Positions 33,777 to 41,275 of a stretch of DNA of 64,000 nucleotides are shown piece after piece (the first letter of the stretch is position 1; each line of letters opens with the position of its first letter). This stretch comes from Commensalibacter melissae. Its GTDB lineage: Bacteria > Pseudomonadota > Alphaproteobacteria > Acetobacterales > Acetobacteraceae. Both the position numbers and the translations under genes were made by a program. The notes beneath the pieces are model-generated. The model saw only the letters and a list, made by a program, of their open reading frames with translations, was not told the DNA's origin and ran no database searches. The stretch is taken from the NCBI RefSeq assembly GCF_009734185.1, contig NZ_CP046393.1:1666501-1730500 (forward strand). Direction: 5' to 3'.

Positions 33777-33858
33777 CACGTACCCCTAAACCAGTAGACG
33801 GCCTGTTGGGCAATATGCCCCCTTGGGCCAAAGAATAAAGTGAAACTAGAACATACAT
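33727..33858 (-). CDS. Possible upstream reading frame (43 codons) overlapping the start of speD
   Basis: An ATG in the speD leader opens a 43-codon frame beginning MYVLVSLYSLAQGG and ending in a TAA inside speD, out of frame with it. A frame of this length can arise by chance, and only a weak GAAG lies upstream of its ATG. It spans the leader hairpin, so translation of one would affect the other. A regulatory leader peptide is a hypothesis only. Confidence 0.25.
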   Translation of the reverse strand: MYVLVSLYSLAQGGILPNRPSTGLGVRDERTCSTGDGLGNSEK

Positions 33859-33890
33859 AAACTTCAATCAGAAACGAACCCTGTTCTAGT
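33800..33890 (-). promoter_or_regulatory. Structured 5' leader of speD, candidate cis-regulatory RNA
   Basis: There are two elements. The upstream one is a perfect 9-bp inverted repeat, ACTAGAACA/TGTTCTAGT, at 33845-33853 and 33882-33890 with 28 nt between. The second is a nested hairpin: GGCC/GGCC at 33800-33803 and 33826-33829 enclosing GGGCA/TGCCC at 33808-33812 and 33816-33820. The second ends about 24 nt before the speD start. I do not recognise a named riboswitch class. Confidence 0.45.
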
Positions 33891-34101
33891 AATCAAACAG
33901 AATTTGTCCTAATCAATAATATATCATATATTCCGCGAAATAACGACCACCGTTATATTTAGGTTAGTATATGACCCCTTCACTGACGAATCTCAAGTTT
34001 TTTTTTATATTTTTTCAAAAAAATATATTTTTTACATTTTTAGACTCAAAATCTTGTTTTTATTAATTTACCCACTATTTTTTAAAATTTATTTTTTTTA
34101 C

Positions 34102-34130
34102 TTGGCGAAATAGTTACTCGCTATTATAAA
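34102..34130 (+). promoter_or_regulatory. Sigma-70-like promoter for dksA
   Basis: TTGGCG at 34102-34107 and TATAAA at 34125-34130 are separated by 17 bases, the optimal spacing, about 58 nt upstream of the dksA ATG. The rest of 33891-34101 is AT-rich with a small ATAACG/CGTTAT hairpin near 33941-33957 and no gene. Confidence 0.45.
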
Positions 34131-34187
34131 GCTCTAATAAAAGTAATTTAGGCTACTTTATTATTCCATATCTATAGCAGGTGCATA

Positions 34188-34619
34188 ATGAATACGTTAC
34201 CGCTTGATAAAAACTATCGCCCTTCTGAAGATGAGGAATTCATGAATCCTCGTCAGCTTGCATATTTTAAAAAGAAATTGGAAGATTGGCGGGATTCTCT
34301 TTTGCAAAATTCAACTGAGGCCCTTAATCATCTCTCAGAAGACAAAAATGTTGATATTGATCTCAATGACCGGGCCAGTTCTGAAACAGACCGCGCAATT
34401 GAGCTGCGTACTCATGACCGGGCCAGAAAACTGCTTGCAAAAATCAATAACGCACTTCAGAAAATTGAAGATGGTTCTTATGGCTATTGTGAGGTAACAG
34501 GAGAACCCATCAGTTTGAAGCGGCTAGAGGCCCGCCCCATCGCCACTCTTTCCATTGAAGCTCAAGAACAACATGAGAGAAAGGAACGCGTTTATCGAGA
34601 TGACCAACCAATTGACTAA
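34188..34619 (+). CDS. dksA: RNA polymerase-binding transcription factor DksA (zinc-ligand-free form)
   Basis: DksA binds the RNA polymerase secondary channel and works with ppGpp in the stringent response. The coiled-coil tip aspartates are in DLNDRA (Asp58, Asp61), matching the E. coli DPVDRA tip. The globular domain is present (GYCEVTGEPISLKRLEARP), but the four zinc cysteines of E. coli are C-T-S-A here (Cys101, Thr104, Ser122, Ala125), so zinc binding is not expected. This form is common in alphaproteobacteria. Length (143) is typical. Confidence 0.95.
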   Translation: MNTLPLDKNYRPSEDEEFMNPRQLAYFKKKLEDWRDSLLQNSTEALNHLSEDKNVDIDLNDRASSETDRAIELRTHDRARKLLAKINNALQKIEDGSYGYCEVTGEPISLKRLEARPIATLSIEAQEQHERKERVYRDDQPID

Positions 34620-34627
34620 ACCATGAC

Positions 34628-34662
34628 TTATTTTCCATTTCAATTAAATAAATGGAAAATAA
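34628..34662. terminator. Inverted repeat between convergent dksA and panC, probable bidirectional terminator
   Basis: TTATTTTCCATTT and AAATGGAAAATAA form a perfect 13-bp stem with a 9-nt loop, nine bases after the dksA stop and just before the panC end. The stem flanks are A/T-rich and double as short T-runs on both strands. Confidence 0.6.
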
Positions 34663-34665
34663 ATT

Positions 34666-35487
34666 TCATATATTATCCAATAATCGTACACTTCCCAGTT
34701 TTACCGCTGCAATAAGACGTGCATTATCATTCCACTTGGTTATTTTCTGTAGAGAATTTCCATCAACCGCACAAAAATAATCCACTTTAAACTCTTTTTT
34801 TTCCAATGCCTCTATTGCGTTTGATAAAATAAGTGAAATATTACCTCCACTTTTTAACTTTAGATAAGCCTCTTGTAATATTTTATACAAAAACGGTGCT
34901 CGCGAACGCTCTTCACTCGTAAGAAAACGATTCCTGGATGATTTTGCAAGACCATCTTTTTCACGCACGATTGGCACATTCACCAAAGTAACAGGTAAAA
35001 GCAAATCCTTTACCATTCTGTGAATCACCTGAATTTGTTGCCAATCCTTTTCCCCAAAGCAGGCAAATTTAGGTTTGACTAAAGAAAACAATCGATAAAC
35101 AACGGTTGCAACGCCTGAAAAATGACCTTTACGCAATGCACCTTCCCATTGTAAAGCTGGTCCACCTATCTCAATACGCGTGTCAAAACCTCTTGGATAG
35201 ATATCCTCGACTTTTGGAAACCACACTATATCGACCTGATTTTGTTCAAGCAAATGAACATCCTCTTTTTCAAGTTTAGGATATCGAAGAAAATCCTCTT
35301 TCTGATCAAATTGTAAAGGATTGACAAAAACACTTACAATGCAATGTTTGGCTATTTTCTTGGCTTTCTTTACCAAAGCAAGATGACCCTCATGTAAAGC
35401 TCCCATCGTTGGAACAAAGGATACATCAATCATGTCCAAATGCCCTCTCTCCCTTAAAAACTCGTTCAAATCATGGGTAATAATCAT
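34666..35487 (-). CDS. panC: Pantothenate synthetase PanC
   Basis: PanC condenses pantoate with beta-alanine using ATP, a step to coenzyme A. The adenylylating nucleotidyltransferase motif is PTMGALHEGH (residues 26-35, with His32 and His35 as the HxGH-type pair). FVNPLQFDQKEDFLRYP, the GHFSGVATVV loop and FGEKDWQQIQVI are family signatures, and a KMSKS-like KSSRN loop is in DGLAKSSRNRFL. At 273 residues it is full length. panB is not adjacent. It converges on dksA. Confidence 0.96.
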   Translation of the reverse strand: MIITHDLNEFLRERGHLDMIDVSFVPTMGALHEGHLALVKKAKKIAKHCIVSVFVNPLQFDQKEDFLRYPKLEKEDVHLLEQNQVDIVWFPKVEDIYPRGFDTRIEIGGPALQWEGALRKGHFSGVATVVYRLFSLVKPKFACFGEKDWQQIQVIHRMVKDLLLPVTLVNVPIVREKDGLAKSSRNRFLTSEERSRAPFLYKILQEAYLKLKSGGNISLILSNAIEALEKKEFKVDYFCAVDGNSLQKITKWNDNARLIAAVKLGSVRLLDNI

Positions 35488-35729
35488 ATCTTCCCCTATT
35501 TCCCTGGTATATTTATGTAATACGTTTTTTAATAATAATTTTAAAATTCATGACAGTTTAGTCAGGATAACAACGATTCCTTTCCTTATCGTAAAATGAA
35601 GATGTTTTAAAGCCACAGTTTGTTTTGAATAACATTATTTACGAAAGAAAAATCATTTCAAAAAGACTAATTATCAGAGATAATATATTCATTTCTTAAT
35701 CTTTTTAACATTCAAGATGATTTATTAAA

Positions 35730-36626
35730 ATGATCCGTAAAATTATCTCGGTTTTTTTCCTTACGTTTCTTGTCGCCTGTGGTGGACCACCAAATAACCC
35801 CCGTATAACACCAACTCAACAAACAGCATCATCGCAAAAACCGGTCGGATATTATTATAATGACCGTGTTCCAGATTTTGCAGTTAGAAATTATGAACCT
35901 TTTTCCCGCCAGGAAGTAGTAGCGTTAACTTTACGCGAATGGCGCGTATTTAACCAACCCATTGCCGATGAAGATCCCCTTCAGCGTCCTGAACCAACAA
36001 GTCCGGATGTAAAGGCTGAACGTTCATCTGGTTTATGGCAACGGGTGGGTGAATATTGGTGGATCGGTATGGATCCCGGCATGAAAGAAGGAAGTTATAC
36101 TGGAAAACATAATAGTAATGGAACCGTTTTCAACTTTATCAACGATGGAAATTATGCCTGGTCCGCGGCTTTTATCTCTTATATCATGAGAATTGCAGGT
36201 GCAAATGACCGTTTCCCCTATTCACCCAATCATTCAACCTATATTAATGCAGCCGCTTCTGGAACATCTCCTGTCTTAAGGGGGCATGATCCAGCCACTT
36301 ATGCACCAAAACTGGGTGACATGATTTGTACCGCCAGAGGTAAAAGCCGGAACACTATCCGTTTTAATACACTTCCCACAACATACGGATTTCCTGCACA
36401 TTGCGGTATTGTCGTTATGACAAACCAGAACATGCAACCTTTTGGCAAGGAAATCAGTATTATTGGCGGCAACGTAAATGATTCCGTTGCATTGACCCAT
36501 GTACCTGTTGACACTCAGGGCATGATATCCAATGCAAATGGTGAAAGCTATGACTATCGTTATCCCTGGTGTATTGTCATTGAAATCGTATATGATGCAG
36601 AGGCAAGCCCTTCTACAAATATGTGA
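35730..36626 (+). CDS. DUF2272-domain lipoprotein
   Basis: The N-terminus is a lipoprotein signal: a hydrophobic run ending in LVAC (lipidation at Cys17), then GGPP. The mature part carries a DUF2272-type domain with WQRVGEYWWIGMDPG, NYAWSAAFISYIMRIAGA and the FPYSPNHSTYINAA segment, a layout suggestive of a CHAP/NlpC-like hydrolase fold. The function is unknown; a cell-wall role is inference. Length is 298 residues. It converges on the rhodanese gene with 7 nt between stops, and the 242-nt region upstream shows no other gene. Confidence 0.85.
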   Translation: MIRKIISVFFLTFLVACGGPPNNPRITPTQQTASSQKPVGYYYNDRVPDFAVRNYEPFSRQEVVALTLREWRVFNQPIADEDPLQRPEPTSPDVKAERSSGLWQRVGEYWWIGMDPGMKEGSYTGKHNSNGTVFNFINDGNYAWSAAFISYIMRIAGANDRFPYSPNHSTYINAAASGTSPVLRGHDPATYAPKLGDMICTARGKSRNTIRFNTLPTTYGFPAHCGIVVMTNQNMQPFGKEISIIGGNVNDSVALTHVPVDTQGMISNANGESYDYRYPWCIVIEIVYDAEASPSTNM

Positions 36627-36633
36627 AAATTAT

Positions 36634-37044
36634 TTAAGATTTTTTCGTGAAAGGTAAATTATCTGCTAGCCAACCAGCAATTGTCCCCCTTACTCCATTG
36701 ACATTTGCTGGCCCTTCAAAACCTTCTTTTATATTATAAACATTTTTATAGCCTTCATCTTTTGCCAAGATTGCAGCGATTCGACTTCGTCCTCCCATAA
36801 GACATAAGAATAATAAAGGCCGATCTAATTGCGTTACGGTTTTTTTCAACTTCCGTATGAAATTCACATTTCTATTTCCCATCCTGTCTTGTAGGCTAAT
36901 CTTAATAACTTCCTTGCCTAGAGATGATAACTCTGGATAGCCGACCTGTTCCCACTCCTCCGGCGTTCTTACATCAATTAACAGAGCCTGCCCATCCTTT
37001 TTTAACAAATCCCAAGCCTCTTTAGGCTTTATTTCTGGTATCAT
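36634..37044 (-). CDS. Rhodanese-like sulfurtransferase domain protein
   Basis: This single-domain rhodanese has LIDVRTPEEW near residues 22-31 and the active-site loop CLMGGRSR (Cys81), the usual six-residue loop of sulfurtransferases rather than of Cdc25-type phosphatases. It ends with EGFEGPANVNGVRGTIAGW, a motif frequent in this alphaproteobacterial subgroup. The physiological sulfur donor and acceptor are unknown. At 136 residues it is one complete domain with no signal peptide. Confidence 0.9.
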   Translation of the reverse strand: MIPEIKPKEAWDLLKKDGQALLIDVRTPEEWEQVGYPELSSLGKEVIKISLQDRMGNRNVNFIRKLKKTVTQLDRPLLFLCLMGGRSRIAAILAKDEGYKNVYNIKEGFEGPANVNGVRGTIAGWLADNLPFTKKS

Positions 37045-37203
37045 GATAATCTATCCTCTACTTTAATTTAATTGATTTTCACTATAAAATGGTTTCCAAA
37101 AGAAAAAACATCATTACTCAAAGTTTTGTTAATAAATAATATTTGCCTTTAATCACGTTATCTATTCTGACCAGATTTTAACTTTTCTTGTTTTTGATAT
37201 CTT

Positions 37204-37929
37204 ATGGAACAAACTATACATCTTTTAATAATTGATGATGATCACGAAATTGTAGATCTGCTCTCTCAATTTTTGCAAAAACATCATTTCAAGGTTTCCT
37301 ATGCATATAATGGGGAGCAAGTGCGCCAAATTTGGAAAAACAATCATTTTGACCTTGTGATTCTCGACCTTATGCTACCTCAGGAAAGTGGTTTCGAGAT
37401 AGCCCATTGGTTAAGAAAAAAAGCTGATATTCCTATCATTATGTTAACCGCTATGGGAGACGAAGCAGATCGGATTATCGGGCTAGAACTAGGTGCCGAC
37501 GATTATATGGCAAAACCTTTCAACCCAAGAGAATTACTGGCCCGTATCCATGCCGTTTTGCATCGTTCACAACGTAAACAATTCGCTCACAACCCCTACA
37601 TACAGAAAATCATCCAGTTTGGAGACTGGAAGGTCAATTTACTTCACAGACAGCTCTTGAATCCTCAAAATGTTGAGGTTTCCCTGACAAGCAAGGAATA
37701 TGACCTGTTAATTGCTTTAATCGAACATGCTCCAGAAATTGTTACCCGGGAAACTTTATCCGAAATTCTATATGGGCATCAGCTTCCTTCCACCGATCGT
37801 ACAATTGACGTTACACTAAGCCGATTGCGTCGAAAACTGCAAGATGACAGCCGCCAGCCAAAAATAATTAAAACCGTTCACCGAGGGGGCTATTTGTTGG
37901 CCCTACCCATTCACTATGTCACAACATAA
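37204..37929 (+). CDS. OmpR-family response regulator
   Basis: The receiver domain (residues 1-125) has the acidic pocket DDD (11-13), phosphoacceptor Asp55 in LVILDLMLP, the switch threonine in IIMLTAMG and the lysine of AKPFNPREL. The C-terminal winged helix (about 140-238) contains SLTSKEYDLL and RTIDVTLSRLRRKL typical of OmpR/PhoB DNA-binding domains. It overlaps the downstream sensor kinase by 14 nt, so the pair is translationally coupled. The residues fit the OmpR subgroup, but the target genes are unknown. Confidence 0.95.
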   Translation: MEQTIHLLIIDDDHEIVDLLSQFLQKHHFKVSYAYNGEQVRQIWKNNHFDLVILDLMLPQESGFEIAHWLRKKADIPIIMLTAMGDEADRIIGLELGADDYMAKPFNPRELLARIHAVLHRSQRKQFAHNPYIQKIIQFGDWKVNLLHRQLLNPQNVEVSLTSKEYDLLIALIEHAPEIVTRETLSEILYGHQLPSTDRTIDVTLSRLRRKLQDDSRQPKIIKTVHRGGYLLALPIHYVTT

Positions 37930-39304
37930 ACCAAGAAAGTGGCATTTATGGCCCTATTCTCTAGCAGCTCGTACAGCCTTGATCTTAATCATTGGGATGG
38001 GTTTGATCGAGGCATGTGGCTTGTTAATCAATACTTTGGATCGACTAGATTTCAATCGCCTCACCCAAGAGCAGGAAGCTGTAAATCGCGCAACAGCTAT
38101 TTATCGTGATATTTCGGAAGTCGATAGCAAGGATCGGTCCGATGAGATTAATGATCTAGATCCAATACATGGATTTACCATTTTTCTTTCAAACGAACCC
38201 AATCTTAAAAATGTCAATCTCCCTTCCCCTAAATTGGAACAAACTGTTTCCCACCTTCTTACAACAATCTTGTTCCCACCCGAATTACGTCCAACCAAAA
38301 TTATTGCCACCTCTGATCCAGACAAACATAAAAATGCAATCGCATTTCAGTTACCAGATGATAAACAATGGTTAAACATCATATATGAATTAACCACACC
38401 AAACCCTTTCAAATCAGCAACGTTTCCGATCAGCTTTTTTATCATGGCAACAGCAACAAGCCTGCTTACTTTGTGGAGTGTTCGACGATTAATTGCCCCT
38501 GTCAGTACATTAGCCGCAGCAGCGGGAAGGCTGGGACAAGATGTCAATGCCACTCCTCTTGTTGAATCTGGACCAGAAGAAGTTGCCCAAGCCGCACGGG
38601 CATTTAACGATATGGCACGGCGTATAAATCGTTTTGTAAATGATCGTACACAACTTCTTTTGGCAATTGGTCATGATCTGCGCACACCGATTACACGATT
38701 GAAATTAAGATCTGAATTTATCAATGATAAACATTTACAAAAAAAATTTATCTCAGATCTTGATGAACTTGAAAAAATGATTGATGCGACCCTGGCATTC
38801 GGACGTGACAATACACATCATGAACCTGTTATCAATCTTGATTTAACAAGCCTGATTGAAACCCTTATCCATGAATTACAGGAAACCCATCCGGATAAAA
38901 TTGATCAAATCCGTCTTCACCATCCCTTACCCAATTATACAATCAAGGCTCGTCCGATCAACCTAAAAAGAGCCCTACAAAACCTAATGAATAATGCGCT
39001 TAATTATGGAGGGAATGTTACTGTATCGCTAACCTCAAAACCTCCCTTCCCATCACTTTATAACCAGAAAGACAAACATATCTTCATATTGATCGAAGAT
39101 GATGGACCCGGATTAAAACAGGAAAATCTTGAATATGTTTTTGAACCCTTTGTCCGTATGGAAACAAGCCGCAACCGTTCTACAGGAGGGACTGGACTGG
39201 GACTTTCAATCGCAAGAAATATTATTCGCGGACAAGGTGGAGATATTACTTTACATAATCGTATTCCTCATGGATTATGTGCAGTCGTTATGCTTATAGA
39301 ATAA
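37916..39304 (+). CDS. EnvZ-like sensor histidine kinase
   Basis: This is the partner of the response regulator upstream. It has an N-terminal membrane helix (about residues 20-40), a periplasmic stretch to about 168, a second helix (about 170-188), a HAMP linker and the H-box AIGHDLRTPITRLKL with His253. The ATPase part shows NLMNNALNYGG, EDDGPGL and TGGTGLGLSIA. At 462 residues it matches EnvZ-type kinases. The periplasmic region gives no clue to the signal. A DedA-type membrane protein follows 66 nt downstream. Confidence 0.94.
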   Translation: MSQHKPRKWHLWPYSLAARTALILIIGMGLIEACGLLINTLDRLDFNRLTQEQEAVNRATAIYRDISEVDSKDRSDEINDLDPIHGFTIFLSNEPNLKNVNLPSPKLEQTVSHLLTTILFPPELRPTKIIATSDPDKHKNAIAFQLPDDKQWLNIIYELTTPNPFKSATFPISFFIMATATSLLTLWSVRRLIAPVSTLAAAAGRLGQDVNATPLVESGPEEVAQAARAFNDMARRINRFVNDRTQLLLAIGHDLRTPITRLKLRSEFINDKHLQKKFISDLDELEKMIDATLAFGRDNTHHEPVINLDLTSLIETLIHELQETHPDKIDQIRLHHPLPNYTIKARPINLKRALQNLMNNALNYGGNVTVSLTSKPPFPSLYNQKDKHIFILIEDDGPGLKQENLEYVFEPFVRMETSRNRSTGGTGLGLSIARNIIRGQGGDITLHNRIPHGLCAVVMLIE

Positions 39305-39370
39305 CTTTCCCGAAACGAATTTCGTTACATTAACCTCAATCTATACAAATATAAAACATTTATTTATTTT

Positions 39371-39949
39371 ATGCTCAAACATCTTTATGCACGCGCCTTA
39401 CAACTCGCCGCAAGTCAGTATGCGATATTCTGGCTTATGCTTACCGCGTTTTCCGAGGCAAGCTTTTTCCCAATACCGCCGGATATTCTCCTTTGTCCAA
39501 TGATTCTCGCTAAACGATGCAAAGCATGGCTATATGCAACAGTTACAACTTTAAGTAGTGTTGTCGGAGGGTTATTGGGATGGATAATAGGTGCTTTTTT
39601 ACTTCATTATCTTGCAATGCCCATCATTCATTTCTATCACGCAGAACAGCAACTCATCAATTTGCAGGATAAATTCAATACATATGGCGTATGGATTATT
39701 CTAATCAAAGGATTAACACCGATCCCCTATAAATTCATCACCATTACTGCCGGTGCGGCACATTTTGCCCTGATACCCTTCCTGCTCGCAAGTTTAATTA
39801 CCCGAGGCTCCCGTTTTTTCCTGGAAGCTGTTCTACTTTATTTTTTTGGATCATCTATTCAGGATTTTATTGAAAAGCGATTAATATGGGTAACCAGTTT
39901 TATCTGCTTATTGCTTATATCGGGTATCATCGCTTTTAAATATATCTAA
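39371..39949 (+). CDS. YqaA/DedA-family inner-membrane protein
   Basis: This polytopic membrane protein of the VTT/DedA superfamily has SEASFFPIPPDILLCPMILA near residues 28-47, GGLLGWIIG, KGLTPIPYKFITITAGA (about 115-131) and a late TRGSRFFLEA segment containing the conserved arginine. Relatives act in lipid-carrier or membrane homeostasis; the exact substrate here is unknown. At 192 residues it is normal for the YqaA subgroup. It may be co-transcribed with the two-component pair. Confidence 0.88.
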   Translation: MLKHLYARALQLAASQYAIFWLMLTAFSEASFFPIPPDILLCPMILAKRCKAWLYATVTTLSSVVGGLLGWIIGAFLLHYLAMPIIHFYHAEQQLINLQDKFNTYGVWIILIKGLTPIPYKFITITAGAAHFALIPFLLASLITRGSRFFLEAVLLYFFGSSIQDFIEKRLIWVTSFICLLLISGIIAFKYI

Positions 39950-39958
39950 CTATAACAT

Positions 39959-40321
39959 TTATTTCTTAATTTTCAGACCTTTTTGTAATGCCTTGACATA
40001 TTCCTTAACTTGTTGGTCAGATAAAACAAACCCAAGTGGACCAAACCCTGGATGTTGAAAAGCAAGCAAAGTTTCTGCTTTTTCAATATTCTTCTGAATT
40101 GCCCATTTGGTTTGATATGCAGGTTTGATCTGCGCCCCGGTTATTTCAGCTATTTTTTGACCTTCTGCCATCATCCATCGAACAGATCCCAAAGCTTGAA
40201 TAAGATTGTCCAGTTCCAGCTGATTTAATTCTAATTGACCGGTTACGCCACTATCAGGTGAAAAAGTTAAAATTGTTTTTTTACGGTCTTCCGTAATCCG
40301 TATATTCACATCAATAGCCAT
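39959..40321 (-). CDS. Conserved-looking hypothetical protein, 120 residues
   Basis: I do not recognise a family. The protein is soluble with no signal peptide and looks like an alpha/beta fold: a beta-rich N-terminus (VNIRITEDRKKTILTFSP) followed by an amphipathic helix (NQLELDNLIQALGSVRWMM) and FQHPGFGPLGFVLSDQQ, then a basic C-terminus. Coding quality looks good, with balanced codon use and a convincing ATG. It converges on the DedA gene and lies upstream of nothing obvious on its own strand. Confidence 0.75.
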   Translation of the reverse strand: MAIDVNIRITEDRKKTILTFSPDSGVTGQLELNQLELDNLIQALGSVRWMMAEGQKIAEITGAQIKPAYQTKWAIQKNIEKAETLLAFQHPGFGPLGFVLSDQQVKEYVKALQKGLKIKK

Positions 40322-40371
40322 TTGTAACCCTCTTTATCCCTCTAAAATATTTTATATCTATAAAATTTAAA

Positions 40372-41247
40372 TTAATGAATAGCTTTCCCCCCCCATATCC
40401 ACCAAGAATATTTTGAGGATAAAATCTCCGCCGCTTTTTGTGCTTGCTCAACCGTTTCAAATAATCCAAAACAAGTTGCACCCGATCCACTCATTCGTGC
40501 CAAGCGACAGTGGGGTAACATCCTAATTTCTTCCAAAACTTTTTCAATTTTAGAATTTAGTAAAATAGCAGGCTCCTGTAAATTATTATCATAGGTCGTT
40601 ATATCATGAATAAATGAATTAACATTATCGAAACTATTTTTCAAATTAACTTTGTCAAAAATAGAAGATTGACGCTTCTTAAACACTTCCGCCGTTGACA
40701 CCCCTTCTCCATGATTCACTAAAATCATGCCAAAAGAGGGAATTTCTATATCCCTTGAAATGACTTCACCAATTCCCTGCATGCGTTGTGTGACCGGATT
40801 AAGACAAACGGGAACATCTGCCCCCAATTGTAATGCAATCTTCTGTAATAAATCATTGTCAATTACAAGATTCCAATAACGCATCAATAACCGTAAAGTA
40901 GCCGCTGCATCTGAAGATCCACCACCAATTCCTGAGGCGACAGGAAGATTTTTAATCAGTTGGATTTTAACAGGCTTTAAAGGTTGTTTTGTACATGCTG
41001 CAAGTTTATAGGCTGCTTTAACAATCAGGTTATCGTCCTGATTTTCCTGAGATAACTGCGATACAAATTGCCCCGTTATTTCAAGCTCGACAAGTCTGTC
41101 CTCTTTACCTGAAACTGGAAACAGGATCAATTCATCCCCTACATCAGGAAAAACAACCAGACTATCCAGAATATGATATCCATCAGGACGTTTGTCCGTC
41201 ACATGCAAAAAAAGGTTTATTTTGGCGTACGCTTTTTCTATAAACAT
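40372..41247 (-). CDS. ispE: 4-diphosphocytidyl-2-C-methyl-D-erythritol kinase IspE
   Basis: IspE is the GHMP kinase of the MEP isoprenoid pathway and so upstream of hopanoid synthesis. The N-terminal AYAKINLFLHVT, the KRPDGYHILDS segment and the ATP loop LPVASGIGGGSSDAAA (GIGGGSSDA at about 106-114), plus RMSGSGATCFG near the C-terminus, are diagnostic. I chose the ATG at 41247; an in-frame TTG at 41262 would add five residues, but the ATG matches the family. It is 28 nt downstream of the TPR gene on the same strand. Confidence 0.96.
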   Translation of the reverse strand: MFIEKAYAKINLFLHVTDKRPDGYHILDSLVVFPDVGDELILFPVSGKEDRLVELEITGQFVSQLSQENQDDNLIVKAAYKLAACTKQPLKPVKIQLIKNLPVASGIGGGSSDAAATLRLLMRYWNLVIDNDLLQKIALQLGADVPVCLNPVTQRMQGIGEVISRDIEIPSFGMILVNHGEGVSTAEVFKKRQSSIFDKVNLKNSFDNVNSFIHDITTYDNNLQEPAILLNSKIEKVLEEIRMLPHCRLARMSGSGATCFGLFETVEQAQKAAEILSSKYSWWIWGGKAIH

Positions 41248-41275
41248 TGAATCTTTTTTCAAATAGTGAAATTAC

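Noticed and set aside
33312-33779. GTG at 33779 as the speD start
   Set aside because: The AGGGG ribosome binding site is only three bases from the GTG but six from the following ATG, which is the better start.
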